The notes under the pieces are model-generated. The model saw only the letters and a program-made list of their open reading frames with translations. It was not told the DNA's origin and ran no database searches. A stretch of 64,000 nucleotides of DNA, taken from the NCBI RefSeq assembly GCF_031755915.1, contig NC_083386.1:22739001-22803000 (forward strand), given 5' to 3'. A program made the translations under genes and the position numbers. The DNA is from Ziziphus jujuba. Lineage: Eukaryota; Streptophyta; Magnoliopsida; Rosales; Rhamnaceae. How positions within the stretch are numbered: position 1 is the first letter of the stretch; each line of letters begins with the position of its first letter. Shown piece after piece: positions 48,209 through 63,352 of the stretch.

Positions 48209-48674
48209 TTCTTGAAAAAAAAAAATACTAAATTTATCTTATAATTTAATTTTTAGGAATTGGCACATAGGCAGCAATTCTACTTCTGGAAAAACTATAG
48301 GAACAATCGATTGAAACACATATTACCAAGACCCCTTCCTGAACCTGTAGCTACACCTGCCACTTCTGCCCCACCTCAGCAACAACCCATGCCACCAGTT
48401 ACTCCAAGTATTCCAGGGACAGCAGCTCCTGCTTCGGCTCTTTCTCCTATGCAGTATGCCAACAACCCTGGATCTACTCTTGCAAAAGTTGATATGAGAA
48501 ATAGTGGGGTTGATCGAAGAAAGAGAAAGTGCGTATATTTTTTATTTCCCAACTAATGCCATATAATTTTAATCTTTTCATTGCAAAGTTGTCTGTATCT
48601 ATTCTTCTCAATGACAGATAATAGGTCAATGCTCTGATATTTGTTTTTGTTGATCATGCAGGAAAGAAGGTTAA
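46003..48674 (+). CDS. MED31: Mediator complex subunit 31 (Soh1)
   Basis: Middle-module subunit of Mediator, bridging transcription factors and RNA polymerase II. Six exons: 46003-46049, 46407-46504, 47264-47360, 47510-47588, 48257-48528, 48662-48674; phases agree, giving 201 residues (plant MED31 is about 196). The Soh1 core is complete at about residues 24-115: QRFLLELEFVQCLANPTYIH, YLAQNRYFEDEAFIGYLKYL, PEYIKFIMYPHCLFFLELLQ and HRQQFYFWKNYRNNR. A Pro/Gln/Ala-rich tail (PATSAPPQQQPMPPVTP) follows. The last exon adds only KKEG-stop. If the final intron were retained, the frame would read on to a stop at 48554-48556, changing only the last few residues. Confidence 0.96.
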
Positions 48675-50560
48675 CTTGCATGCAATAGAAGAAGCTATTA
48701 TAGATAAAGGTAAAATAGTTGTTTATTGTTCTTCAGATTTAGAATGATAAGTGATTGGTGCTGGTTACTATTTCAATTGATATAAAAGAATTTGGCCTGC
48801 TAAAGCAGGGGGAAAAAAAGGGGAAAAGACGAAAGTTTTAGCTGAATAAGTGATCAACTTACATTACAAAAACTGAAATGGGTAACCCACACTTGAATGT
48901 TGAAAGGAAGTGAAGGTTGGGACCAGGCATTGCATGTCAACAGACTGCATTGTCGAACTAGCCATTGGACTCCTAAACATTGTGGTTCCTCAAACTATAG
49001 TTTTCTTATTCCTTTTCCTCACCATATGGCGATGATGTGGTATGCTACATACACCTCTCAGGATGAGAATAACTTCTATACAGTTGTTCGATGAGCCTGA
49101 CAAAGCAAACCATCTGAGCCTTGGTTTGAGAAGTCAATACAAAGATGTTATTTCTTTCTGTAAGCTAAACCCACAAAACAATATGCCCTCTTCCCCCTTC
49201 TTTTCGTGGAAAGTATTAAGCAAAAACCGCACAACTTAACCGAGTATATATTGTTAATGTGCCTCACTTTAATCATTCTTCAGTTGGGGTGAGGTTGGTG
49301 TGTAGGTTGATGTTGTTTGGACAATGCTTAAGGGATCCCTTGATTGGTTTGGGCCTTGAAATTTGGAAATTTTATCCTTCATTGTAGTATCTATATGTGG
49401 ATGGTAGAATCTGTATGTATATCCACATATTTTTGTCAACAGTAATGCCCATATACCTTTTCAAATACCATGTAGCCATGAAGACCAGGATAAGCATGTC
49501 CTACCTTTATCAATCGTAGAATCCTTGTACTGTTCAAGTTTCTTAATCATAGAACCATTCAACTTTTCACAATGGACCAGCACTTTTTCAACTTATCATT
49601 TTTTTCCCTTTCTCTACAGGTTTTGCAGTTTGTTGGAAACTTTTTTATTTTTTGATTGTAGTGAAACTACAAATCAAATGGAGCTTCTGTTGAAAGCGAA
49701 TCTTTGGTTCACAACTAAAGACACTTGGAGAGGACAAGTGGGAGGTCAGTGACAATGTCATAGAACTTCGGAAATGATTTTATGATATGTCTTTTTGTAT
49801 TTGCCTACTTATGCTATGAAGAGAATGTTGAAATACAGTTATATATGGCAGTACTCTACCTCTAGTTTCCTCTGGTCTGTTCTTACTAGATATCGTGGAG
49901 TTTATTGAGAAAGGAAAATGCATGTCACTGTTTCAATGTTGTATCTCACATGATTGCGTGCAATACCATATTGATTTATGAAGCACTAAATGCTTACACT
50001 TTCTCTATAAGCAACAATGAAATGAATGATCATTGCATGCACAAAGATTTGACAAGAATGAAACAAAAGTTGATGTTTTTTGAAGTAATTGAATCTTTTT
50101 GAGTCCTGATGTGGGCTTGATGGCTGGAAAAAAGAACTAGGGAAAAATGACTTTGAACCGTGATGAAAACAAGGATTATCACTTCACGTTTTGTTTGCTA
50201 AATGCGTCCAACCTCACATACCAAACGCCTCTCACGTTCTATTGAAACCAATAGAGTTTATTCAACTGAAAAATAATGACAATAGAAACAATGATAAAAA
50301 AATGATGGAAATAAGAGAGAAAAGGTGAAGATAATTTATAATGAGAAACATAGACGGATAGCATTTGCCCACCTCCCTTGTACTATAAGTTCTTATAGTT
50401 GGACCATACTTGGTCAATTCTAGCAGTCCATTGAATATCTATAACGTATGTGGCATAGAATGTGATGCACTTGATTTAACAGCTTCATTCTCAAACAATG
50501 AAAGTGTTGAAACGACATGGTATTGAACTTTCGATGAGTTGGCTTTGGATTCAATATTAA

Positions 50561-50758
50561 GGCTTTGTTTCGCATAGGTTTTTGATTTTGTTTCTTCATA
50601 ATTGCTTTATGAGAAATTATTTTTTGAGTTTTATTTAAAAACTTTTTTGGAGGATTGAAATACTTTTAGAAAATTATCCAGATTTTTTTATACAGCTTTG
50701 GAGTCTTAAAAGCCAAAAGCAGCTTCTCAAAAGGTAGGTATGCGAAACAAAATAATCC
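50561..50758. mobile_element. Short MITE-like element
   Basis: The left end GGCTTTGTTTCGCATA is mirrored by the right end TATGCGAAACAAAATAATCC (reverse complement GGATTATTTTGTTTCGCATA). The 198-bp AT-rich interior has no coding capacity. No convincing target duplication was found. Confidence 0.5.
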
Positions 50759-51030
50759 AAATTGATTTTTTCCTTTGTATATCTAATCAAATAAATTAGC
50801 TTGAGTTTGAATATAATTCTTGGTCAGTCTTGATTTTGCTTTGACTAGATTCAATTAGTCCTTAAAAAGTTTCCTTTCCTGAGGTGAGCCTGTTTTGTTT
50901 GAAATTTAAAAGCCTGTTAAATTATTTGTAATTAATACATTGCCATTGGAGTTCTTTTAGCCTTTAATGAACGAAACCGCAATATTGTACTAATGCATTT
51001 GATTGCAGGCTATTAGATAGAATTCAAAAT

Positions 51031-51206
51031 ATAATCTGGGTTTGCTTTCGAACTAATTTATTTTTATCCCACATAATAATCAAAGCAGCATCAGCATGAG
51101 CTGTTCATTTGCATGTGAATATGATTTGGGTTTGTTTTCAATCTAATTTATTTTTATCCCACATAATAATCAAAGCAGCATCAGCATGAGATGTTCGTTT
51201 TCATGT
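51031..51206. repeat. Tandem duplication, 90-bp period
   Basis: 51031-51116 and 51121-51206 are near-identical, sharing CTAATTTATTTTTATCCCAC and ATAATAATCAAAGCAGCATC. Confidence 0.95.
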
Positions 51207-52765
51207 AATTTTTATTGTTTATTTTTCGTTGAATTCTTACTTATCTGATTAATTTCGAGATATTTGACATAAAATCGTGGATGTGATGTGGCGAATCGAT
51301 CCGGGCCACCTAATCATTTACTCTTAAAAACTTTGAATTTGACAAAAAAAAAAAAATAATAATAAATAAATAGTAGCTTCCGGTTGGAGAACATCCATAC
51401 GCGGCGAAATGACTGTGTATTCAAAGATGGATGGTTGGACGGTAGAGAAAGTATTTGGCAACTTTTGAAATCAATTTTATATTAGTGTTAATCAATAATC
51501 ATACGGACAAAAAATTATTCACCAGAAAAAAAAAATAAAAAAAAAAATCATGTGGACAAAAAATAAAAGCATTTTCGGATTTTCCCATCGATGTGGATGG
51601 TTTGCCACTGTCAAAAAACAAAAAAAAAAAAATTATAGTATAATGCTAATTAACAATAGCAACAATAAAAATAATATAGTAGCAGTAATAATGAGATTTG
51701 TGAAAACACAATTATCAAAATAAAGATATATAGACATTCAAAGATAGTGAGTTGGCGTTCTTTGACAACCACTTGGCGTTTCATGTTGTGCGACCTTATT
51801 TTACAATATTAGCCCATTCTTTTAGCCAAATTGCATATTCTTCCTTTCTCCACCATAGAATGGGAAGGACGGTCTTAAATGTAATAGGGCTTTAACAAAT
51901 TTATCAACAGCCTTATAGTACAAAAATGTTTATTAAAAAATATTTATTACATTAGTTGATATATTAATATAATTTAAATATATAAATAAATAAAATACTA
52001 AAATATATAAATAATTAAAAGAATAGATTAATTAAATTTTATTATATTATTTGTTAAAATAAATTTAGTAATATATTAATAACTTTAATATTTTTGATAA
52101 TTTAAATGCTAAGAAAATGTCTTTTAACTTTTTATTATTTAAAGGGTAAAATGATATAATACCACAGAATTAAATTTTTCAATATCAGAAGCATTCGAGA
52201 AAAGGGAGGAAGTTTTAACTTTTTAGCAAATTAGATCAGCAAAAATATTTTTGAAAGTGGTCTAGTTATTTTATTTTATTTTATTTTTTGGGAAAGTTTT
52301 TATAATACAGAGAGTATATTAATGAAGAGATGCCATAGCTCTACCACAGATTTTCAGAATCGCCTTTTACGCCCTTCTTCATTTTGGTTAACGAATCCTT
52401 TAAAAATAATACACTACACCCCAAAAAAGAAAGATAAAAAGCAGGAAATTTGGGCATGATTCCATTCTAAATCTATGAATCGTCATCTTCACCTATAATA
52501 TTTTTCCATTTTTGTAACTCATTTTTTTATACTTAAAAAGTTTCTTGGCCATCATAAACAAGTGAAATTTAAAAGTCATGATGACCCCACTTAACCAAAA
52601 ATTTGTTCCTCTCAAAACCAAACAGAAAAGCCTTTAATAATATAACAAGGGGTATTATTGTAATTTAAATAATTCCTTGGGTGGATTTGGCTTACGCCAA
52701 CGTGGAAGGTTACCTATAATGTCTTACCTAATTATGTTTACCATAACCGAGCTCTTTTTGCTCTG

Positions 52766-52800
<35 letters not shown>

Positions 52801-53019
52801 AACTCTATGAAAGTCTATAGGACCAGCTCTGCTTCTTCCTTCTATATATATTTATGGTACACCAATCACTTCTCAACCTGCATTCCTTAGTTAAATAATC
52901 TTTTTTGTTTCTTTGGTTTGCCAACTCTTAATATCGTTTCCATTTGATCACAATATTCCCATTTTCTTTTTTTGTCTTTTTGGGTTTATTATTGAGAAAG
53001 ATTTTTGGGATACCTTTAA

Positions 53020-56643
<3,624 letters not shown>

Positions 56644-56699
56644 AGATGTTCTATCAGCATGTTGCATTTCTTATCTCCTGCTTGTTTTGAGATATATGC

Positions 56700-57175
56700 C
56701 TGGTCATAGCCCCACAATTAGACAGCTTGAAGAAATTCTAGCTCAGAAATTATATCAATTGTGTCATTTTAAGACAAATGTCAATTCATATGGGGGGTCA
56801 ATTTCCATAATAGAATTTGATTTCATATAAGCAAACATTTCTGCAAAGATAAAGAATAATTTCTTATTTGACTTTCACATTTAGACAACAGTTACTCATA
56901 CTATAATGCACTTATTCATTAGACATGGTTTGTCTTTTACAGTTTCCACAAGATTATTGAAACTTCCTAATCTTACTAAAAACAAATAATTATTGATATA
57001 GTGAAACAAACTGTAATTCGTTTGCGCAAGCTCCTTAGTAATTAATTGTTAGAAATCGAAAATCAACTTGAAAGCAAGATTAACTGGATCAGTGCAAGTG
57101 AACTTCAAAAACTTACAAAGGGAGCTGGATGACATGTAAAGGTACATCCTGGTAGAGAGTGGATAAAATGGCCCA
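56700..57175 (+). repeat. GDH2 3'-flank block, first copy of a diverged duplication
   Basis: This block aligns with 62168-62668. Shared landmarks in the same order are TGGTCATA...CAGCTTGAAGAAA, GTGTCATT, GGGTCAATTT...GAATTTGATTTC, GTCTTTTAC, AAACTTCCTA...CTAAAAACAA and TGGATGACATGTAAAGG. Identity is estimated by eye at around 65-75 percent. Confidence 0.75.
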
Positions 57176-57194
57176 TCTAAAACATAATTGCAGT

Positions 57195-57711
57195 GACTTG
57201 GAAAGCCGTAGTCTTTCCTCGCTCAATTATTGAGGAACATTATCATTGATCACAACATTAATCGCAGTGACTTGGAAAGCCGTAGTCGTTACTTTTTAGA
57301 TGGAGATGTTAATGGAATCCCATTAGTTTTCTAGCATTGTCCGGAGTTTCTAAACCCTGATTGGGTGTGTAAGATTTGCAAATCCCGTGAAAATGCAAAA
57401 GCATATGTGGGTCATCCCCAATTCTTCTGCGTACCAAATACTCCTTTGGACTAGACAGGAGTCCAAATCAAATGATTAGGTAAGAAAATGACAAATTTTC
57501 TACGGAAGAAGCTTCGTGGAAATATATGGCTGAAGCTTTATAAACTTGTGGACCCTATTTAGTCATTCACTCGCGTCTAGAAAATGAAGAAAAGTCTGTC
57601 ATCTCTCAATTATGGAGGAGCTTTGGCATTGACCATAACATTAAATGCATCGACTTGGAAAGCCGTAGTCTTTTACTTTTTAGATGGAGATGTTAATGGA
57701 ATCTCATTAGT
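57195..57711 (+). repeat. Direct repeats upstream of the receptor-like gene
   Basis: The core GACTTGGAAAGCCGTAGTC occurs three times, at 57195-57213, 57269-57287 and 57652-57670. The larger unit around it (57222-57331 and 57605-57711) extends from CTCAATTAT through TTTTTAGATGGAGATGTTAA to CATTAG. The second copy ends about 110 bp before the start codon of the receptor-like gene, so the repeats lie in its promoter or leader. Confidence 0.85.
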
Positions 57712-57821
57712 TGAGCTTAATTTTAGATTGAGATGTCATTATAAATTCATGATATTGCAACCCTTAGTTACTTATACTCTACTCATATATACAAATTGTA
57801 TTTCTTTCCTTACTAAACTTC

Positions 57822-60764
57822 ATGGAGAATTCCGCCATCCTTGTTTTTCTGCTTATAACAACTGCTACCATTAGCGCTACAAGTTTCTGCAATGCAAACA
57901 CCGATAAGCTTTGCAAAGAGAGTGAGAGGCAAGCTCTACTGAGATTTAAGGAAGATCTCAAAGATCCCATGAACAACCTTTCCGATTGGGTTGGCAATGG
58001 AGATTGTTGCAGCTGGACGGGCGTTGTTTGCGATAACTCTACCGGTCATGTCCATGAGCTCCATGTTAGTTCTCTCAACTTTGATTACAGTTACGAGTAT
58101 CATTTTGTTATGGGAAATGGGTTGGGTGGTAAGATAAATCCATCTTTATTAGAACTGAAGCATCTCAAACACTTGGACCTAAGTAGAAACAATTTTAAAG
58201 GGATTCGAATTCCTAGCTTCCTTGGTTCTATTCACAGTTTAATATATCTTAACCTCTCTTATACTGCATTTGGAGGAGTGATCCCTCATGAACTAGGAAA
58301 TCTCTCAAGTCTCCGCTATCTGAATTTGGGAAATAATGAATATGAAAATAATGAAAATGAATTGAAGGTTGAGAACCTTCAATGGATTTCTGGCCTTTCT
58401 TCGCTGCAGTACCTGGAGATGTCAGAGATCGATCTTAGCAAAGCATATGATTGGCTGCAAGTGATAAACATGCTCCCTTCTTTGGAAGAGTTACACTTTT
58501 CTAATTGTCAACTCCCATATCAGTTTTCTCCTCTATCTGTCATAAACTCCACCTCATCACTTGTTACCCTTGATCTTTCCTACAACTACTTTGGCCCTTT
58601 GATGCTCATGTGGCTATTCAGTCTCACCAATCTAGAATCCCTTTATATCCAAGACAGTGGTTTCGAAGGACCAATTCCATTTGGTCTTACCAATTTGACT
58701 CATCTCAAAATTCTTGACATGTCTCTCAATCCATTCAATTCTACCATCCCACCATGGATGTGTGGTTTTAAACATCTTGAGTACCTTGATCTTCATCAGA
58801 CAGATTTGAAGGGTAAAATTCCAAGTGCCATTGGAAACTTGTCATCCATTGACACTCTTCAATTGTCTTATAATGAACTTGAAGGGAAATTACCAAACTC
58901 ATTGGGAAGCCTTTGCAAGTTAAGAGAACTTGGACTTTACCATAACAATTTCAGAGGAGCAGTATCGGAAATTTTTAGAAGATTTTCCAGGTGCACTATT
59001 GATGCTTTGGAGGTGTTGGATTTGAGCGGAAACCAACTCTCAGGTCAACCCACAGAGTCTCTAGGAAGACTGTCGAGCCTACAATATTTTGATATTTCTT
59101 ACAACCAGTTAAATGGAAGTCTTCCTGAAAATTTTGGTCAACTTGTAAATCTAAAATCGCTGGATATATCTCATAATTTGTTCGAAGGTGTGGTTTCTGA
59201 AGTTCACTTTATTAATCTTACAAGACTGAAGCAGTTTAAAGCACATGAAAACTCGTTGACAATGAAGACAAGTCCAGACTGGCTCCCTCCTTTTCAACTT
59301 GAAATGTTGAATCTGAATGATTGGCATTTGGGGCAACAACTACCCCACTGGATTCGGCGGCAGGAAAAATTGTTGGAGTTACAAATATCCAATACTGGAA
59401 TTGCAGGTACCATTCCCTCTTGGTTTTGTAACATTTCTTTTCACCTAGATTATCTAAATCTTTCTCACAATAAGTTTCACGGGGAGTTTCCGTGTACAAA
59501 TCAGTCTTGGTCAAAAATTGATCTCAGTTTTAACCAATTCAAAGGTTTGCTGCCACTTGTCTCATCGAAAATAGACATAGTAGATTTTTCCAATAACTCG
59601 TTTTCTGGATCAGTCTCTCACTTTTTCTGCGATAAGAAGAACTTTCTGAATGCGAGATATGTTAACCTGGGGAACAATCTTCTCTCTGGAAAATTTCCAA
59701 AGTGTTGGATGAAATGGAACAACTTGGTGATTTTAAATCTTCAAAACAACAATTTGTCTGGTGTTATTCCTAGCTCTATGGGATATTTGACAAACCTTGG
59801 CTGGTTGCAATTGCACAATAATAAACTGCATGGTGAATTTCCTTTGTCCCTGCGAAAGTGTTTAAGCTTGGAGGTTCTTGACCTAAGTGAAAATAAATTT
59901 ATTGGAAAGATTCCTAAGTTGATATGGATAAGTTTAGGAGGGTTGGTGGCTATTAATCTTCGTTCAAATACATTTCATGGTGAAATTCCTTTGGAACTCT
60001 GCTCTCTTGTAAGTCTTCAAATACTGGATCTTTCACATAATAATTTGTCTGGAACAGTACCAAGATGTTTCTATAATTTGAGTGCTATGACCACCTTGGA
60101 GAGTTCATATGACCTCTCTTTGACTTTCGGTTATTGGACATATAAAGATGACTTTCGTTTAAAGGCGGAAGTCGATGTGGTGACGAAAGGAAGGGAAGTT
60201 GAATATAGCAGTGTGCTTAAGTTAGTGAAAAGCATGGATCTTTCAAGCAACAATCTTCATGGAGAGATCCCCGTGGAGCTAACTAGCCTTCAATTGCAAA
60301 CACTGAATTTGTCAAACAATCATTTGGTTGGAAAAATTCCATCAAAGATTGGTGACATGAGATGGCTAGAATCTTTGGATCTGTCCAATAACCAACTATC
60401 TGGCACAATACCTCCAAGCATCTCCAGTTTAAATTTTCTAAGTTACTTGAATCTGTCTCACAATAATTTCACGGGGCCAATTCCAACAGGTACTCAGCTT
60501 CAAAGCTTCAGTGAGTCCAGCTTTATAGGTAATCAACTTTGCGGACCTCCACTTCAACAAAATTGCTCGGTAAGTGATCCGGCAACTCCACGTGGAGATA
60601 AACAAGGTGATGATAAAGATTACTTGTATTTGAGCTTGGGACTTGGATTTGCTTTCGGCTTTTGGGGTGTACTGGCTTCTTTGCTCTTTAACGTGCCTTG
60701 GAATATGGCCTTTTGTGCGTTCCTAAATAGGATTGTAGTAAGACTTTATGGTGCTCTGCTTTAG
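57822..60764 (+). CDS. LRR receptor-like protein without kinase (EIX2/Cf-like RLP)
   Basis: Intronless, 980 residues, encoding a cell-surface immune-type receptor. Layout: signal peptide (ILVFLLITTATISATSFC), LRR N-terminal cap (LCKESERQALLRFKEDLKDP...WVGNGDCCSWTGVVC), then some 25-30 extracellular LRRs (LxxLxLSxNxFxGxIP type). Around residues 760-800 a non-LRR island (TFGYWTYKDDFRLKAEVDVV) interrupts them, followed by the last four LRRs. C-terminal are GNQLCGPPLQQNC, an acidic spacer (RGDKQGDDKD), one membrane helix (about 936-960, SLGLGFAFGFWGVLASLLF, with small-residue GxxxG spacing) and a short tail. RLPs of this form signal through SOBIR1/BAK1; tomato EIX2 recognises fungal xylanase and apple HcrVf gives scab resistance. 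The ligand here is unknown. The frame is intact, so it is probably functional. Confidence 0.93.
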   Translation: MENSAILVFLLITTATISATSFCNANTDKLCKESERQALLRFKEDLKDPMNNLSDWVGNGDCCSWTGVVCDNSTGHVHELHVSSLNFDYSYEYHFVMGNGLGGKINPSLLELKHLKHLDLSRNNFKGIRIPSFLGSIHSLIYLNLSYTAFGGVIPHELGNLSSLRYLNLGNNEYENNENELKVENLQWISGLSSLQYLEMSEIDLSKAYDWLQVINMLPSLEELHFSNCQLPYQFSPLSVINSTSSLVTLDLSYNYFGPLMLMWLFSLTNLESLYIQDSGFEGPIPFGLTNLTHLKILDMSLNPFNSTIPPWMCGFKHLEYLDLHQTDLKGKIPSAIGNLSSIDTLQLSYNELEGKLPNSLGSLCKLRELGLYHNNFRGAVSEIFRRFSRCTIDALEVLDLSGNQLSGQPTESLGRLSSLQYFDISYNQLNGSLPENFGQLVNLKSLDISHNLFEGVVSEVHFINLTRLKQFKAHENSLTMKTSPDWLPPFQLEMLNLNDWHLGQQLPHWIRRQEKLLELQISNTGIAGTIPSWFCNISFHLDYLNLSHNKFHGEFPCTNQSWSKIDLSFNQFKGLLPLVSSKIDIVDFSNNSFSGSVSHFFCDKKNFLNARYVNLGNNLLSGKFPKCWMKWNNLVILNLQNNNLSGVIPSSMGYLTNLGWLQLHNNKLHGEFPLSLRKCLSLEVLDLSENKFIGKIPKLIWISLGGLVAINLRSNTFHGEIPLELCSLVSLQILDLSHNNLSGTVPRCFYNLSAMTTLESSYDLSLTFGYWTYKDDFRLKAEVDVVTKGREVEYSSVLKLVKSMDLSSNNLHGEIPVELTSLQLQTLNLSNNHLVGKIPSKIGDMRWLESLDLSNNQLSGTIPPSISSLNFLSYLNLSHNNFTGPIPTGTQLQSFSESSFIGNQLCGPPLQQNCSVSDPATPRGDKQGDDKDYLYLSLGLGFAFGFWGVLASLLFNVPWNMAFCAFLNRIVVRLYGALL

Positions 60765-61020
60765 GAGTTGTTGTAATTTATGTTTTGGTATGTTCATGTT
60801 TTATGTGTGTTTGTGTTTGTGTGTATGGTTTTCTTTTTTTTCTTTTTTTTTTTTTTAATTCATGAATTGTAATTTTGTTCTTATGGCAATATGATTAATT
60901 AGGTGGTGATTATAAACAATTTGACTTTTATATATTTAAACGAAAACATTGTTGGAAGAACCATATATATATAAATTGGAAAGTTGATCCTTTATTATAA
61001 TATTATATATATATATATAT

Positions 61021-62160
61021 ATGAAATATCAAATAGCAAAACTTTTCGAAGCAGTTGGTTCCCGATCCTTGCAACAAAGAGCAGGGCACCCATTTTGTAA
61101 TTTTGGATGTGGAAATCCAAACAAGTTTCTGCAATTGATAGGCTATATGCTGCAGAAAATATACTGTAAGCAAAAGGTTTGCATACAAAGGTCTCTGTTA
61201 TGAAATTCACTGACAAGCTGTGCAGGAATTTGAAAGATTGGAGAAGATGGTCTCACAGTTTGCAGGTGCTTTTTCTATATAGTTCTCAAGAGAAATTTTT
61301 TTATTTCTATTAGACATAACATTTTCTTTCTTAATAGCTGCTTTTACTTTCCTTGTAGAATCAGTGTCTTACGTCTGTTGGTATTGCAGAAGCAAGACAG
61401 AGAAAGTTTCTTGTTTCTTCAGCCATATCCAGAAGCAGCCACAATTTAGAGACTACTTTTTAGGAGCTCCATCATACCTGTGGCAGTGGTTGGTAAGAAT
61501 TAAGATCCCAGGTGCTAAACTTCTTAATGTTAGAATCCAAACCTTTAATACATTCAGATACACTTATTAGTAGTGGTAAACGTTGTTGAACATATTGGCA
61601 AATGTCTTGGCTATTGCTTTAGCTAAAGGTGACTTGCAAGTCAAGACAATCTTCTCATGTACATTTAGTAGAGAGAAAACAGAGGGAAGAACCATTCACT
61701 TTCTTGTATTCAACATTCAATCACAAAATATCATATGCAATTGCAGGGCAGGACTCAGGAGTATTTGCAACCATCACATTTCTATAATTCTCTTTAGGGA
61801 AGCCAAAGACTTCAATAATTTAAGAGGCTAGCGAAAGAAGCTACTTTGTATGATAATCATTGGCAAGCTTCCTGGCAGGATCAAGATGCAGGTACTAGTA
61901 CTATTGCCTTTATGATGTCTACCTCCCCATATTGTTGGAATATTTTTGAAATATATGATGGATGGATTTGAATAGAAGAGAATCTTATACGGTGCTATAA
62001 TTAAATTGGCCATCAACTTACACAATTTGTTAGATTATTGTACATGCATTTCAAGAACATGTTGCAAGAATTGTTGCTTTTACAATGGAGGTAAGCCATG
62101 TAGTTTGTTTTTCTCTTGGGGGATTTTGAAGCATAAGGAATGTGTATGTTGCATTTACAA
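61021..62160 (+). pseudogene. Decayed copy of the unidentified gene at 62.8 kb
   Basis: 61045-61125 (CCCGATCCTTGCAACAAAG...GGATGTGGAAATCCAAACAA) aligns with 62915-62990 of the intact-looking first exon (TTCGATCTTTGGGCACAAAA...GGATGTTGAAAGCCAAATAA), but with indels and frame breaks. Downstream, exon-like pieces remain: 61216-61265 (frame QAVQEFERLEKMVSQFAG, followed by GTGCTTTT) and about 61360-61445 after a CTTGTAG acceptor. I could not identify the protein. Together with the flank block at 62.17 kb it belongs to the first unit of a local duplication. Confidence 0.5.
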
Positions 62161-62167
62161 TCTTCTC

Positions 62168-62668
62168 TGGTCATAACAGCTTGAAGAAACTTTATCTTGT
62201 TCCAAAATGCTATCAGCTGTGTCATTATTATAGATGAATATTGATTCATTCGAGGGTCAATTTGTAAAAGAATTTGATTTCTTATATGCAGGGTTTGGGG
62301 AAAGACATACAATCTGATTTTTTTTTTTTTTTTGACATTCATATTGAACCAGCTTTTTCACTTGTATACTTTTACTGGTGCAAAGTACCCGATAAAATTG
62401 ATCAAGTTTCAAGGTTAACCTGTCTTTTACCAAAATTCTTTTATGGTTAATAAAACTTCCTAGTCCAACTAAAAACAACCAATAATTACTTGTATTTATG
62501 AAACTATACTTGGTTTTGCACAATTAAGCTCCTTAATGATTTTTGTAAGGGACATAAAGCATAATATTGAAAAAGATTAGCAGAACGAATGAAAAGCAAT
62601 AATAGGTAGTTGGATGACATGTAAAGGAGCATCCAGGCAAATAATATATGAAAAAGGTTGCCCATAAC
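62168..62668 (+). repeat. Second copy of the GDH2 3'-flank block
   Basis: Diverged copy of 56700-57175 (see that entry for landmarks). It lies directly before the 5' leader of the truncated gene at 62827, with no GDH2 coding exon before it. Confidence 0.75.
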
Positions 62669-62826
62669 TTCATTGACAAGACAACAGGGGAAGATAAGCT
62701 TTTCAAACATAGAGAAAAACGTTGCCCATAACTTCACTGTCTGTAAGCTCTTTCTACACGGAAGATATCAAAAACGAAATAAAAAGGAACAAACATAGAG
62801 AAAGAAAGGTTTTAGAAATAAGGATG

Positions 62827-63076
62827 GCTTCCATTGCCATTTCTGCTTCACTACAAACACTGAGCACCTCAAATAATCTTGTTAATATAAGAAAACAACC
62901 CCAATCCATTGCTATTCGATCTTTGGGCACAAAACAGGCAACCCATGTTGTAAATTTGGATGTTGAAAGCCAAATAAATTTCAAAACAGCTGAACAAGAT
63001 AAGTCTACCATACAAATTGTAGACATGATGAAGCTGCAGAGAATAGATCTAAGCCAGATTCAGATACAGAACTGTC
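62827..63076 (+). pseudogene. Truncated 5' exon of an unidentified, probably plastid-targeted protein
   Basis: An ATG at 62827 opens MASIAISASLQTLSTSNNLV then IRKQPQSIAIRSLGTKQATH and VVNLDVESQINFKTAEQDKS. The Ser/Thr/Ala-rich, acid-poor start fits a chloroplast transit peptide. The frame runs into the long terminal repeat at 63077 and stops inside it (63124-63126), so the gene is interrupted by the retrotransposon unless splicing removes the insert. The decayed copy at 61.0-62.1 kb suggests later exons encode AVQEFERLEKMVSQFA. I do not recognise the family. Confidence 0.5.
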
Positions 63077-63351
63077 TGTTGGAAATTTATGTTGACCTAG
63101 TATTTAGGAAGTTTGTTTATTGTTGAGTACATGTTCATTTCTATTGGGTAATGTCTAGTCTTTAACTAGTCTTTAGGAATATTGTTACTGCAGGATAGTG
63201 GTCCTATTTTTATGTAATAATTGCTTTTATTTTGGTTGAGTTTGTTAGATATAATGTCTATATAAGTACTACACTTTAAATAAAAGAGTATCTTTCAATG
63301 TTATATATTTTTCTGTCTTGTGTGATTTATTCTCTGCTTTAGTTATTATCA
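63077..63351 (+). mobile_element. 5' long terminal repeat of a Copia retrotransposon
   Basis: It begins TGTTGGAAATTTATG and ends TTATTATCA, 275 bp, with the canonical TG...CA ends. A TATAAGTACTACACT promoter-like stretch and AAATAAAAG signal sit near the 3' end. It is followed after one base by a primer-binding site, which fixes the 3' boundary. The left base could alternatively be 63073. The matching 3' LTR lies beyond the window. Confidence 0.8.
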
Positions 63352-63352
63352 G

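Noticed and set aside
57584..57874. 96-codon plus-strand frame before the receptor gene
   Set aside because: It lies in the repeated promoter segment, and overlaps the receptor start in another frame without any recognisable domain.
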